NCBI RefSeq assembly: GCF_050897975.1 | Contig: NZ_JBPAXY010000002.1 | Coordinates: 1 to 64,000, forward strand | Direction of reading: 5' to 3' | Source: Pseudooceanicola sp050897975 | GTDB taxonomy: Bacteria > Pseudomonadota > Alphaproteobacteria > Rhodobacterales > Rhodobacteraceae | Length of the DNA: 64,000 nt | Shown: positions 1 to 7,945 of the stretch, piece by piece | Position numbering within the stretch: position 1 is the stretch's first letter | Layout: each line of letters begins with the position of its first letter | Notes under the pieces: model-generated | What the model was told of the DNA's origin: nothing | Databases searched by the model: none | What the model saw: only the letters and a program-made list of their open reading frames with translations | Position numbers and translations under genes: made by a program

Positions 1-252
1 CCTAAGAGCGCGATATACAGACGTTCATTCGTCGAATGATCCAAACCGCCCGCATATCTCTTCAGATACTCGCGATGTCAAAGAGCGTAGAGACAAAAAC
101 CAGACCAGTGCGCCCTAACTTGCGGCGCGCCCGCCCGACAGTACCTCTGAATTTCCTTCAACCCGTCCGCCTCGAACCTCCCTCAGCAGCGCCGCCGCTT
201 CGTTCCGTCCGACCCGTCCGGGCCGCCCCGCAGCGCCTCAGCGCCGCCGGTG
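1..252 (-). other. Leader (external transcribed spacer) of an rRNA operon, 5' part
   Basis: Read on the minus strand this stretch ends with the sequence that normally precedes 16S rRNA in Rhodobacterales: a boxA-like CGCTCTTTGACA (76-87), then a GAAGAGATATGCGGGCGG stretch and sequence running off base 1. The 16S gene itself would lie left of the window and is not seen. The identification rests on recall of rhodobacterial 16S leaders, the boxA match and the promoter just upstream (259-287). Small open frames on either strand here look like chance. Confidence 0.8.
76..87 (-). promoter_or_regulatory. boxA-like rRNA antitermination signal
   Basis: The minus strand reads CGCTCTTTGACA, 10 of 12 bases equal to the classical TGCTCTTTAACA boxA bound by NusB/NusE on nascent rRNA. 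It sits about 165 nt downstream of the predicted transcription start, as expected for an rRNA leader. Confidence 0.7.
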
Positions 253-258
253 AAGGGG

Positions 259-287
259 TATTTACGGATAGAGCCGGGGACCCGCAA
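259..287 (-). promoter_or_regulatory. rRNA operon P1-like promoter
   Basis: On the minus strand the -35 hexamer TTGCGG (282-287) and -10 hexamer TAAATA (259-264) are separated by exactly 17 bp, placing the start near 252. The region just upstream (about 291-360) is conspicuously AT-rich for this genome and could act as an UP element. No other gene lies downstream on this strand inside the window. Confidence 0.75.
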
Positions 288-434
288 GCGCTTTTTCCGA
301 GAAAGTTTGAGATTTTTGCGACATCCTCATAATTCAAGTAAATACAGATACTTAGATACCGCCTCTCTCGCGGAACCCCGCCGAGGGCGAATTGATAACC
401 GATGCAGCCCGGGCCGCTGCCCCCCATATCTTGG

Positions 435-456
435 GGTATCCACAGAGTTATCCTCA
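435..456. promoter_or_regulatory. Two DnaA-box-like 9-mers
   Basis: GTATCCACA (435-443) and TTATCCTCA (448-456) each match the DnaA box TTATCCACA at 8 of 9 positions. They lie between the rRNA promoter and the GANTC array. Two imperfect boxes are too few to claim an origin; DnaA could act as a regulator here. This is weak, sequence-only evidence. Confidence 0.3.
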
Positions 457-466
457 AGAGGGCCGA

Positions 467-559
467 GACTCGGGGCGGAATCGGCCCGGACTCGATGACG
501 ACTCGGCGGGGAATCGGGACGTCTCGGGCGACTCGGCGCGGCTCCGGCGAGTCGGGGAA
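467..559. repeat. 11-bp-phased tandem array of seven GANTC sites
   Basis: GANTC occurs at 467, 478, 489, 500, 511, 530 and 549. The first five are spaced exactly 11 bp and the last two steps are 19 bp (11 plus an 8-bp spacer, TCTCGGGC or GCTCCGGC). The units follow a loose consensus GANTCGGSSCG. GANTC is the target of CcrM, the cell-cycle DNA methylase of alphaproteobacteria. The array lies about 180-260 bp upstream of the rRNA -35 box and just beyond the 3' end of the SDR gene. Confidence 0.85.
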
Positions 560-562
560 TGC

Positions 563-582
563 AAAAGGGGGCCGCAGCCCCC
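563..582 (-). terminator. Terminator after the SDR operon
   Basis: On the minus strand GGGGGC(TGCG)GCCCCC is followed by TTTT, 30-50 nt after the SDR stop codon. The stem is 567-572 with 577-582. It would end the leftward FMO-to-SDR operon before the rRNA promoter region. The stem is short but all G-C. Confidence 0.6.
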
Positions 583-613
583 TCTTCTCCCCTCCCTGGC
601 AGATAAGTCCCCT

Positions 614-1414
614 TCAGGGATCGGATTGGCCCGACACGCTCCGCTCCATCAGCCGTTGGAAGAGAGAGGGGGAAAGGCGGTTCAGCCACCAGGCCAGACG
701 CGCCACCCGACCCACGGGGATCATCGCCCGCCCGCGCTCGACCCCGCGCAGGATCTCCGCCGCCGCCGCCTCGGGTGTCATATAGTCCATCCCGTCGGCG
801 GCAGAGCCGGGCCGGGCAATGCCCGAGGCCTGACGCTCGGGCTGGCCAATGTTGGTGGCGACGAAGGACGGGGCCGCGATCAGCACCCGCACCCCATGGG
901 CCCGCTCTTCCGAGCGCAGGGATTTGAACGCCCCTTCCAGCGCATGTTTCGACGCCGCATAGGCGCAGCGGTGCACCAGCGGGGTGAAGCCCGCCACCGA
1001 AGAGATCGCCAGATGGGTTCCGTGGCTGTCACGCAGCGCGGGAAGGAAGTGCTGGGCCATGGCGGTGGCGGCGAAGTAGTTCACCTCGAAGACCTGGCGG
1101 TGTGCGGCCTCGGTCAGCTGGGCGAAGGGGCCGATCTGGGTGATGCCTGCATTGTAGATGACCAGGTCAGCGCGGCCATGGTCGGACAGCACCTGGGCGC
1201 AGGTCCGGGCCAGCGCCTCGGGCCGGGTCAGATCGCATGTATAGAGAGAGAGGCCCGGCACGGGATCCAGTCCCGCCACATCGCGGTCGATCGCCGCCAC
1301 CTGCCAGCCGCGCGCGAGGAGGGCGGCGGTCAGCGCCCGGCCGAGCCCCCCAGCCCCGCCGGAGATCACCGCCACGGGGGCGGCGCCCCCCTCTCTCTTA
1401 TTAGAAGCGGTCAT
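614..1414 (-). CDS. SDR family NAD(P)-dependent oxidoreductase
   Basis: A 266-residue classical short-chain dehydrogenase, predicted cytosolic. The nucleotide-binding SGGAGGLG is at 18-25, YNAG at 87-90, catalytic Ser139, Tyr152 and Lys156 (YAASK). A C-terminal extension rich in Arg, Trp and Leu may touch the membrane, as in DHRS7B-like SDRs. It is the last gene of a tightly packed leftward operon (FMO, BASS transporter, epimerase, SDR); its start lies 12 nt after the epimerase stop. The substrate is unknown; the company of a flavin monooxygenase and an organic-anion transporter suggests oxidation of an imported alcohol or ketone. Confidence 0.85.
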   Translation of the reverse strand: MTASNKREGGAAPVAVISGGAGGLGRALTAALLARGWQVAAIDRDVAGLDPVPGLSLYTCDLTRPEALARTCAQVLSDHGRADLVIYNAGITQIGPFAQLTEAAHRQVFEVNYFAATAMAQHFLPALRDSHGTHLAISSVAGFTPLVHRCAYAASKHALEGAFKSLRSEERAHGVRVLIAAPSFVATNIGQPERQASGIARPGSAADGMDYMTPEAAAAEILRGVERGRAMIPVGRVARLAWWLNRLSPSLFQRLMERSVSGQSDP

Positions 1415-1426
1415 GGGCGCACCTTT

Positions 1427-2371
1427 CTACAGTCCGGCCTGGGCGCGCCACAGGTCGAAGACCTCGGCGCTGGTCTTTTCGGGGCGGTAGCCGAACTGGG
1501 CCTTCAGCGCGTCATTGGCCAGCACCGGGCGGTATTGCAGAAAGCGCACCTGCTCTGGGCCATAGCGGGTCAGGCCCAGGGGTTTGGCCAGGGCCAGGGC
1601 GGTGCGCAGGGCCCAGGCCGGCAGGGTGCGCACAGGTTTCCCCATGCGCCGCGCCAGATCGGCCACCGACAGGGCGCCGTCGCCTGCCACGTTATAGATG
1701 CCCGCCGGGCCATCGGTGGCGGCGCGTTCGATGATCCGGGCCAGATCGCGGGTCCAGATGAAGACGAAGGGGCTGTCGCAACCCGCGATCGCCAGCAGCC
1801 GCGGCTTGCGGAACAGCGCCGTGATCTGGTTCTCGGTGCCCGCGCCCAAAACGGTGCCCACGCGCAGCACCACCTGTTCCAGCCCCGGCGCGGCGCGGCG
1901 CGCCTCGGCCAGCATCTCTTCGACCTGGCGCTTGTGGTCGGAATAGGCGAACTCGACATTGCCGCGCAGCGCATCGCCCTCGCGCAGCGGCACCGGGTTG
2001 TCGGGGTGATAGCCATAGGCCGCCCCCGAGGAGGTGACGACCAGGCGGCGCACCCCGTTGGCGATACAGGCGTCGATCACATGGCGCGAGCCGGTGACAT
2101 CGACGCGGTAAGCCAGGTCGCGCCCCTGCCCCGGTGCGGGCGTGACGATCGAGGCCAGATGCACCACCACGTCCGGCTTCACCGCCGTGATGACGCGCAT
2201 CGCATCGCCCCCCGTCACGTCCAGGGTTTCAAAGCGCACCCCGGGCGGAAGGTCGGCGGGGCGATGCAGATCGCTTGCCACGACCTCCACCGTCCCGCCG
2301 CGCTCCGCGAGTGTGCGGGTCAGGGTGCGGCCGATCATGCCTGCCGCCCCGGTGATCAGGATACGGGTCAT
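1427..2371 (-). CDS. NAD-dependent epimerase/dehydratase family protein
   Basis: A 314-residue extended SDR. It has the N-terminal TGAAGMIG (7-14), the central TSSG (113-116) and the YSDHK pair Tyr143/Lys147, so it looks catalytically intact. The start codon overlaps the stop of the BASS transporter gene (ATGA), implying translational coupling. Family members act on nucleotide sugars, sterols or flavonoid-like alcohols. The operon context (monooxygenase, transporter, second SDR) favours a small-molecule catabolic role over sugar-nucleotide synthesis, but the substrate cannot be read from sequence. Confidence 0.82.
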   Translation of the reverse strand: MTRILITGAAGMIGRTLTRTLAERGGTVEVVASDLHRPADLPPGVRFETLDVTGGDAMRVITAVKPDVVVHLASIVTPAPGQGRDLAYRVDVTGSRHVIDACIANGVRRLVVTSSGAAYGYHPDNPVPLREGDALRGNVEFAYSDHKRQVEEMLAEARRAAPGLEQVVLRVGTVLGAGTENQITALFRKPRLLAIAGCDSPFVFIWTRDLARIIERAATDGPAGIYNVAGDGALSVADLARRMGKPVRTLPAWALRTALALAKPLGLTRYGPEQVRFLQYRPVLANDALKAQFGYRPEKTSAEVFDLWRAQAGL

Positions 2372-3261
2372 CGTGCGGCCTCCGTCCGGCGCCAGATCTG
2401 CGACAGGGCAAAGCCCGAGACCGCGTGCCAGATGCCCCAGAAGGCGGCGACCACCGCCATGCCGCCCAGCCCGTGGAAGAAGCCGAAGATCAGCACCAGG
2501 CCCAGGCCCGAGTTCTGGATGCCGGTCTCGATGGTCACCGCCCGGGTGTTGAAGGCCGACAGGCCCGCCAGCCGCCCGGTGCCATAGCCGCCCAGCAGGG
2601 CCAGGGCGTTATGGGCGATGACCAGCCCGGCGATGCCGCCGGCGAATTGCAGGAAGTAGCTCCAGTTCGAGACCAGCGCCGCCAGGACGAAGGCCACGAA
2701 GATGGCCATCGACACCCATTGCAGCGGCCCGCGCAGCCGCGCGGTGATGTCGGGGCGGCGACTGTTCAGGGTCACCCCCAGCACCAGCGGCAGCACCAGC
2801 ATCAGGCCCACGGTGATGGCCACCGAGACCGGGTCGATATGGGTCTCGCGCAGGATCTGCCGCGAAGGTTCGTAGAGCGACCCCCAGAAGGCGATGTTCA
2901 GCGGCGTCAGCAGGATCGCCCCCACCGTTGCCAGCCCGGTCATCGACACCGACAGCGCCGCGTTGCCCCCGGCCCGCTGGGTGAAGAAGTTCGAGATATT
3001 GCCGCCCGGGCAGGCCGCCACCAGGATCAGCCCAAGCGCGACCGAGGCCTGGGGCTGCGTCGCCAGCACCAGCAGGAAGGTCAGCACCGGCAGCACGGCG
3101 AACTGCGCGATGAACCCGGCGATCAGCGGCTTGGGCCGCCGCAGCAGCTCCAGGAAGTTGGCGGGCGTCAGGTCGATGGCGACAGAGAACATCACCACGC
3201 CCAGGATCGCGTTCAGCAGGCGCAGCGCGCCGGGGCTGAAATTCAGAATGACCTCATCCAT
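2368..3261 (-). CDS. Bile acid:sodium symporter (BASS) family transporter
   Basis: A 297-residue inner-membrane protein with about nine to ten hydrophobic segments. The BASS hallmarks are visible: a CPGGNISN stretch near residue 116 and an ETGIQNSGLG stretch near 245, which together form the crossover and substrate/Na+ site in this fold. Members carry organic anions such as bile acids, pantoate or alpha-keto acids with sodium. The gene starts inside the stop codon of the FMO gene (TGATG) and its own stop overlaps the next start, so it is co-translated with enzymes that probably process its cargo. Confidence 0.85.
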   Translation of the reverse strand: MDEVILNFSPGALRLLNAILGVVMFSVAIDLTPANFLELLRRPKPLIAGFIAQFAVLPVLTFLLVLATQPQASVALGLILVAACPGGNISNFFTQRAGGNAALSVSMTGLATVGAILLTPLNIAFWGSLYEPSRQILRETHIDPVSVAITVGLMLVLPLVLGVTLNSRRPDITARLRGPLQWVSMAIFVAFVLAALVSNWSYFLQFAGGIAGLVIAHNALALLGGYGTGRLAGLSAFNTRAVTIETGIQNSGLGLVLIFGFFHGLGGMAVVAAFWGIWHAVSGFALSQIWRRTEAAR

Positions 3262-4577
3262 CAGGCTTTGGCCCCGCGCAGCTTGTCGATCCAGCCGGTG
3301 ACGGCCTTCCGATAGGTCGCCTTGTCGACGTAATAGGCCATCCGCGCCAGTTTCAGATAGCGCGTCCCGCCGGTGGCCCGTTCAAAGCCCTTGGCCTTTT
3401 CGTCATGCAGGGCCTGGGCGGCGGGGCTACCCGCGCGGCGCCCGGCGATATAGCGGGCGACCATCTCGGCCTGTTCATGACGCCCCTGCCAGCCCAGGCC
3501 CGAGGCCTCGACCATGCCCAGCACGAACAGGTCGTCGCGCGTGGGGTGCATGGCGTTCAGGTAAAGATGCGGCGCATCCCCCTGCCAGTTCAGCAGATCC
3601 TTGTCGATGAAGGGATAGTGCAGCTTGTAGCCCGTCGCGGTCAGGATCATGTCGTAATCGGCGCGGCTGCCATCGGTGAAATGCACCGTGTGGCCCGACA
3701 GGTGGTCGATGTCGGGGCGGATTTTCAGATCGCCATGGCCCGCGTGGAACAGCACAAGCGAGTTCACCACCGGATGGGATTCGTACAGTTTGTAGTCGGG
3801 CTTGGGGAAGCCGTATTTCGACGGGTCCCCGGTGAACCATTTCAGCATCAGCCCGTCGACCCGCCGTTTCAGCCACATGGGCAGACGGATCGCCCCGCCC
3901 AGCGTGTCGGCGGGACGGCCGAAGACGTATTTCGGCACGAAGTAATAGCCGCGCCGCATCGACAGGTCACAGCTCTTGCCGTGGTGGATGGCATCGACCG
4001 CGATATCGCAGCCCGAGTTGCCGGCCCCCACCACCAGCACCCGCTTGCCGTCGAACTGGCGCGGGTCGCGGTACTGGCTGGCGTGGATCAGTTCGCCCTC
4101 GAACCGCCCCTTGAAGGCGGGCCGGTTGGGCTCGGCCAGGGTGCCATTGGCGATCAGAACCCCGGCAAAGACCGCCTCGTGCTCCCCTTGCGCGTCGCGC
4201 CAGTGCACCCGCCAGCCCGCGCCGTCGCCGCCCAGGGGCTCCAGCTTGGTGACTTCGGCGCCAAAGGTATAGTCGCGGCGCAGGTCGTAGTGATCGGCGA
4301 AGTCGCGGAAATAGCGCACCATGTCGCGATGCGACGGGTACTCGGCCACTTCCTTTGCCATGGGGAAATCGGTGAATTCGGTCATCGTCTTGGACGAGAT
4401 CAGATGCGCCGTTTCGTACATGGTCGAATGCGGCGCCTCGATGTCCCACAATCCGCCCACATCGGAATGCAGTTCGAAACCATGGAACGCGACGCCCTGT
4501 TCGCGCATTGTCTTGGCTGCGGCCAGGCCCATGGGGCCCGCTCCGATCAGGGCGAATGTCCCTGTCGTGTCATGCAT
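3261..4577 (-). CDS. Flavin-containing monooxygenase (class B)
   Basis: A 438-residue FAD- and NADPH-dependent monooxygenase. It shows GAGPMG (12-17) for FAD, the FMO fingerprint FEGELIHASQY (159-169, FxGxxxHxxxY) and a second Rossmann GAGNSG (184-189) for NADPH. The ATG at 4577 is chosen over an in-frame GTG at 4595 because GGGAGG lies 8 nt upstream. It is the first gene of a four-gene coupled operon and is divergent from a TetR regulator. FMOs oxygenate soft nucleophiles (N, S) or ketones; the substrate here is unknown. Confidence 0.87.
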   Translation of the reverse strand: MHDTTGTFALIGAGPMGLAAAKTMREQGVAFHGFELHSDVGGLWDIEAPHSTMYETAHLISSKTMTEFTDFPMAKEVAEYPSHRDMVRYFRDFADHYDLRRDYTFGAEVTKLEPLGGDGAGWRVHWRDAQGEHEAVFAGVLIANGTLAEPNRPAFKGRFEGELIHASQYRDPRQFDGKRVLVVGAGNSGCDIAVDAIHHGKSCDLSMRRGYYFVPKYVFGRPADTLGGAIRLPMWLKRRVDGLMLKWFTGDPSKYGFPKPDYKLYESHPVVNSLVLFHAGHGDLKIRPDIDHLSGHTVHFTDGSRADYDMILTATGYKLHYPFIDKDLLNWQGDAPHLYLNAMHPTRDDLFVLGMVEASGLGWQGRHEQAEMVARYIAGRRAGSPAAQALHDEKAKGFERATGGTRYLKLARMAYYVDKATYRKAVTGWIDKLRGAKA

Positions 4578-4620
4578 GGTAGTCCTCCCTGGCACCCCTC
4601 CCGGTGCCTTGATACTAAAA

Positions 4621-4634
4621 TGAACATACGTTCA
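4621..4634. promoter_or_regulatory. Candidate TetR operator between FMO operon and tetR
   Basis: TGAACATACGTTCA is a dyad with perfect TGAAC/GTTCA arms around a 4-bp centre. It lies 20 nt before the tetR start and 44 nt before the FMO start, where a TetR repressor would control both divergent promoters. Confidence 0.65.
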
Positions 4635-4653
4635 AGATAAGGCAAGTAAATTC

Positions 4654-5313
4654 ATGTCGCTGGAAAACACCAATGGGAAACAACGGCAAAGGGCCCCCCA
4701 GAAGCGCGCGCTGGAAAGCCGGCAGAAGATTCTGGATGCCGCCGAACGGGTGTTTGCCAAGGGGGGATTCGATGGCGCCACGGTGCGCGACATCGCGGCC
4801 GAGGCGGGGGTGCCCGTCGGGCTGGTGCATCACCACGGCGGCGGCAAGGAGGCGCTCTTTGCCGAGGTCGTCGCGCGCCGCGCGGGCGCCCTGTCGGATC
4901 TGCGCCGCGCCGCGCTGGAGGCCGCCCGCGCCAAAGGGCCGCTGGATCTGGACGCGGTACTGCGCGCCTTCATCGCCCCCTATTTCGAACGCGCCCGCGA
5001 TGGCGGGCCGCAATGGCTGGCCTATGCACGGCTGGTGGCCCTCGTCTCGGCCGATCCGAAGCTGAACGCCCTGTCGGCGGAACATTTCGACCCCACGGCC
5101 CAGGTCTTCATCGCCGAGATGGCAGGTCTGTTCCCCCAGGCCCGGCGGGCCGAGCTGGCGGAATGTTTCGTCTACATGGTGTCCTGCATGTTGGCCCTGC
5201 TGACCTCGCGCTTTCGGATCGCCACGCTGGGCGGCGACGAGGGCGGCGAGATGGAAGGGCTGATCCGCTTCTGCACGGCGGGGATCGAGGCGCGGCTGGC
5301 CGAGACCACCTGA
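4654..5313 (+). CDS. TetR/AcrR family transcriptional regulator
   Basis: A 219-residue regulator. The N-terminal helix-turn-helix (about 43-63, DIAAEAGVPVGLVHHHGGGK) is typical of TetR, although the usual YYHF is HHHG here. The rest is the helical ligand-binding and dimer domain. It is divergent from the FMO operon with a perfect-arm dyad in the 76-nt gap, so it most likely represses that operon and itself and responds to the operon's substrate. Confidence 0.88.
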   Translation: MSLENTNGKQRQRAPQKRALESRQKILDAAERVFAKGGFDGATVRDIAAEAGVPVGLVHHHGGGKEALFAEVVARRAGALSDLRRAALEAARAKGPLDLDAVLRAFIAPYFERARDGGPQWLAYARLVALVSADPKLNALSAEHFDPTAQVFIAEMAGLFPQARRAELAECFVYMVSCMLALLTSRFRIATLGGDEGGEMEGLIRFCTAGIEARLAETT

Positions 5314-5427
5314 GGGGCGGCACGCCGCGCGAGGCACCGCCGCAAGGGACCGCAAGGCGCCCGGCGGACGCGCCACAGGCGCCGGGGGTGGGCCCCCGAT
5401 TACGCCAGATCGCGATTTCTAGAAAAT

Positions 5428-5504
5428 TGGTCGGAGCGAGAGGATTCGAACCTCCGGCCCCTGCCTCCCGAAGACAGTGCTCTACCAGGCTGAGCTACGC
5501 TCCG
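5428..5504 (-). tRNA. tRNA-Pro (anticodon CGG)
   Basis: The minus strand folds as a 77-nt tRNA with encoded CCA. Acceptor stem CGGAGCG (5498-5504) pairs with CGCTCCG (5432-5438). The anticodon stem CTGTC/GGCAG closes the loop TTCGGGA with anticodon CGG. The T arm contains GGTTCGAATCC. It decodes CCG proline codons, which are abundant in this GC-rich genome. Confidence 0.95.
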
Positions 5505-5619
5505 ACCGTGAAGGGCGATCTACAACCCGGGCCCGCCCTTGGCAAGAGCGAATCCGACGCAAATGCGTTTGCCCGCCGCGCCGCCACAGCTCGCCCCCGG
5601 CCCGACTCCCGCGCCGGGC

Positions 5620-6615
5620 TCAGGCGCCAGAGCGGCGCGCGCCCGCCGCGCCCTGCACCGGGCGTTTCGAGATCATCCGCATCAGCGGCCCCACACGCAG
5701 CGCCGCCGGGGTGCCGGTGCGGTTGCGGGTGCGCAGCACCGGCTGGATCGACACGCTGTCGGGGCGGGATTCGCGGAACACGATATAAAGGCCCGAGGCA
5801 ATGATCAGCGCCGCCCCCGCGGCGGTGTTCATCCCCGGCAGTTCGTTGAACAGCAGCCAGCCATAGAAGGTGGCCCACAGGATCTGCGAATATTGCATCG
5901 GCGCGATCAGCGCCGCCTCGGCGTTGTTATAGGCCGCGATCATCAGCAGCATGGCCACCGTCGACAGGGCCGCCACGGCAAAGAACCCACCCATATGCGG
6001 CAGGGGCACCTCGGCGAAATTGCCCGGCAGCGCCATCAGCCCGCCCATCAGGACGAAGTTGGCGATCAACGGATAGATCAGCATGACCACATTGCGTTCG
6101 TCGCGACCGATCTTGCGCACGATGACCGAGGCCAGGGCGCCGCAGACCGCGCCGCCCATGGCCGCGAAATGGCCCGCCGACAGCTCGGACTTGCCCGGTT
6201 GCAGCACCACCGCCACGCCGATCAGCCCGACCAGCACCGCCAGCCAGCGCCGCAGACGCACCTTTTCCCCCAGAATCGGGATCGACAGCACAGTGATCAG
6301 CAGCGGCGTGGCAAAGAGGATCGCATAGACATCCGCCATCGGCAGCACCGAGAAGGCGAAGAACCCGCAGGCCGCCGCCACCACCGAAGCCAGGGTGCGC
6401 ACCAGCATCCACCAGGGATGCACGGGGCGCAGCGTACCGGGCCGCGTGTCGCGGATCAGAATCACCGAGGTGACCGGAAAGCTCATCAGCACGGTGAACC
6501 AGACCAGCTGGAAGGCACTGTAATTCGCCCCCAGAATCTTGATGATCGCGTCGTGCCCCGAATAAATCGCAAAGGCCAGAAGCGCGAAACCGATGCCGCG
6601 TGTGGTGCCGGACAT
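5620..6615 (-). CDS. DMT family transporter (EamA)
   Basis: A 331-residue inner-membrane protein with ten predicted transmembrane segments arranged as two EamA repeats, followed by a basic C-terminal tail of about 45 residues. Members of the drug/metabolite transporter superfamily usually export metabolites or amino acids. A conserved GHDAIIK near the N terminus and PILGEK in the middle fit the family. It stands alone, separated from leuB by a terminator. The substrate cannot be told. Confidence 0.85.
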   Translation of the reverse strand: MSGTTRGIGFALLAFAIYSGHDAIIKILGANYSAFQLVWFTVLMSFPVTSVILIRDTRPGTLRPVHPWWMLVRTLASVVAAACGFFAFSVLPMADVYAILFATPLLITVLSIPILGEKVRLRRWLAVLVGLIGVAVVLQPGKSELSAGHFAAMGGAVCGALASVIVRKIGRDERNVVMLIYPLIANFVLMGGLMALPGNFAEVPLPHMGGFFAVAALSTVAMLLMIAAYNNAEAALIAPMQYSQILWATFYGWLLFNELPGMNTAAGAALIIASGLYIVFRESRPDSVSIQPVLRTRNRTGTPAALRVGPLMRMISKRPVQGAAGARRSGA

Positions 6616-6642
6616 AAGATCCCTTTCCGGAAATCAGCAAAG

Positions 6643-6677
6643 AAAAACCCTTCCCGGCGACTATGGCGCGGGAAGGG
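6643..6677 (-). terminator. Rho-independent terminator after leuB
   Basis: On the minus strand CCCTTCCCG (6669-6677) pairs with CGGGAAGGG (6648-6656) and is followed by TTTTT. It lies about 90 nt after the leuB stop and before the EamA gene start. Confidence 0.8.
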
Positions 6678-6767
6678 TCAATTTCAAGCGTCAGCCGGAA
6701 AAAGCTGGCCCCTCAGGGCCTTGGCTGTCCGGCTGCCGGAAATTCGCCCGCCATGCGGGCTAACACC

Positions 6768-7871
6768 TTACAGGCTGGCGTCCAGGGCGGCGACCACGGC
6801 ATCGCCCATCTCGCTGGTGGTGGCAGGCGTGCGGCCTTCCTCGTTCAGCAGATCCGCGGTGCGCACACCATCGGCCAGCACCTTTTCCACCGCCGCTTCC
6901 AGGCGGTCGGCTTCGGCGCCCAGGTCGAAGGAATAGCGCAGCGCCATGGCGAAGGACAGGATGCAGGCACAGGGGTTGGCCTTGCCCTGACCGGCGATGT
7001 CGGGGGCCGAGCCGTGCACCGGTTCGTAGAGCGCCTTGGGGCGGCCATTGGCCATCGGCTTGCCCAGGCTGGCCGAGGGCAGCATCCCCAGCGAGCCGGT
7101 CAGCATGGCGGCGGCATCCGACAGCAGATCGCCGAACAGGTTGTCGGTGACGATCACGTCGAACTGCTTGGGCGCGCGGCACAGCTGCATGGCGCCGGCA
7201 TCGGCGTACATATGCGACAGCTCGACCTCGGGGTATTCCTTGCCCACCTCGGTGACGACTTCCCGCCACAGGATGCCCGATTCCATCACGTTGGCCTTTT
7301 CCATCGAGCAGAGCTTCTTGCCGCGCTTCATGGCCAGTTCAAAGGCCGAGCGTGCGACGCGGTCGATCTCGCTCTCGGTGTAGCGCTGCGTGTTGATGCC
7401 GACGCGCTCGTTGCCTTCCTCGATGATGCCGCGCGGCTCACCGAAGTAGATGCCAGAGGTCAGTTCGCGGACGATCATGATGTCCAGACCGGCGACCACG
7501 TCCTTTTTCAGCGAGCTGAAGTCGGCCAGGGCGTCGAAACACTGGGCCGGGCGCAGGTTGGCATACAGGTCCATTTCCTTGCGCAGGCGCAGCAGGCCGC
7601 GCTCGGGTTTCACGCTGAAATCCAGCGCGTCGTATTTCGGGCCGCCCACGGCGCCCAGCAGGACGGCGTCGACCTCCTGGGCCTTGGCCATGGTGTCGTC
7701 ATGCAGCGGCGTGCCGTGCTTGTCATAGGCAGAGCCGCCCACCAGATCCTCGGACACGTCGAAGACCACATCGCGCTTGGCGCCGAACCAGTCGATGATC
7801 TTGCGCACTTCGGCCATAACTTCGGGGCCGATCCCGTCGCCGGGCAGGATAAGAAGCGAGGGGTTGCTCAT
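6768..7871 (-). CDS. leuB: 3-isopropylmalate dehydrogenase
   Basis: A 367-residue enzyme that oxidatively decarboxylates 3-isopropylmalate with NAD+ to 2-oxoisocaproate, the third step of leucine synthesis. The start is at the usual GDGIGPEV motif, with GAVGGPKYD (about 74), catalytic Arg residues in the RLRKEMDLYANLRP region, and the NAD-binding GSAPDIAGQGKANP near 288. Length matches the family. A GGAAGG ribosome site precedes the ATG. leuC and leuD are about 5 kb away on the same strand with unrelated genes between. Confidence 0.97.
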   Translation of the reverse strand: MSNPSLLILPGDGIGPEVMAEVRKIIDWFGAKRDVVFDVSEDLVGGSAYDKHGTPLHDDTMAKAQEVDAVLLGAVGGPKYDALDFSVKPERGLLRLRKEMDLYANLRPAQCFDALADFSSLKKDVVAGLDIMIVRELTSGIYFGEPRGIIEEGNERVGINTQRYTESEIDRVARSAFELAMKRGKKLCSMEKANVMESGILWREVVTEVGKEYPEVELSHMYADAGAMQLCRAPKQFDVIVTDNLFGDLLSDAAAMLTGSLGMLPSASLGKPMANGRPKALYEPVHGSAPDIAGQGKANPCACILSFAMALRYSFDLGAEADRLEAAVEKVLADGVRTADLLNEEGRTPATTSEMGDAVVAALDASL

Positions 7872-7945
7872 GGGGGTGTCCTTCCTGATCTAATCGTTGC
7901 CTTCGCGTAGCGGGCGATGCGCGAAAGATCAAGAAACGAAAGGCC

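Noticed and set aside
467..559. CRISPR array
   Set aside because: Units are 11 bp with no unique spacers of CRISPR size and no cas genes in the window.
290..560. Chromosome replication origin
   Set aside because: AT-rich DNA, two DnaA-like boxes and GANTC sites are suggestive, but the neighbouring leader identifies an rRNA promoter and no origin-flanking genes are present.
392..2587. A 731-codon open frame on the plus strand
   Set aside because: It is antisense to the SDR, epimerase and transporter genes, which have clear family motifs. Its Gly/Arg/His/Gln-rich product is typical of the reverse frame of GC-rich genes.
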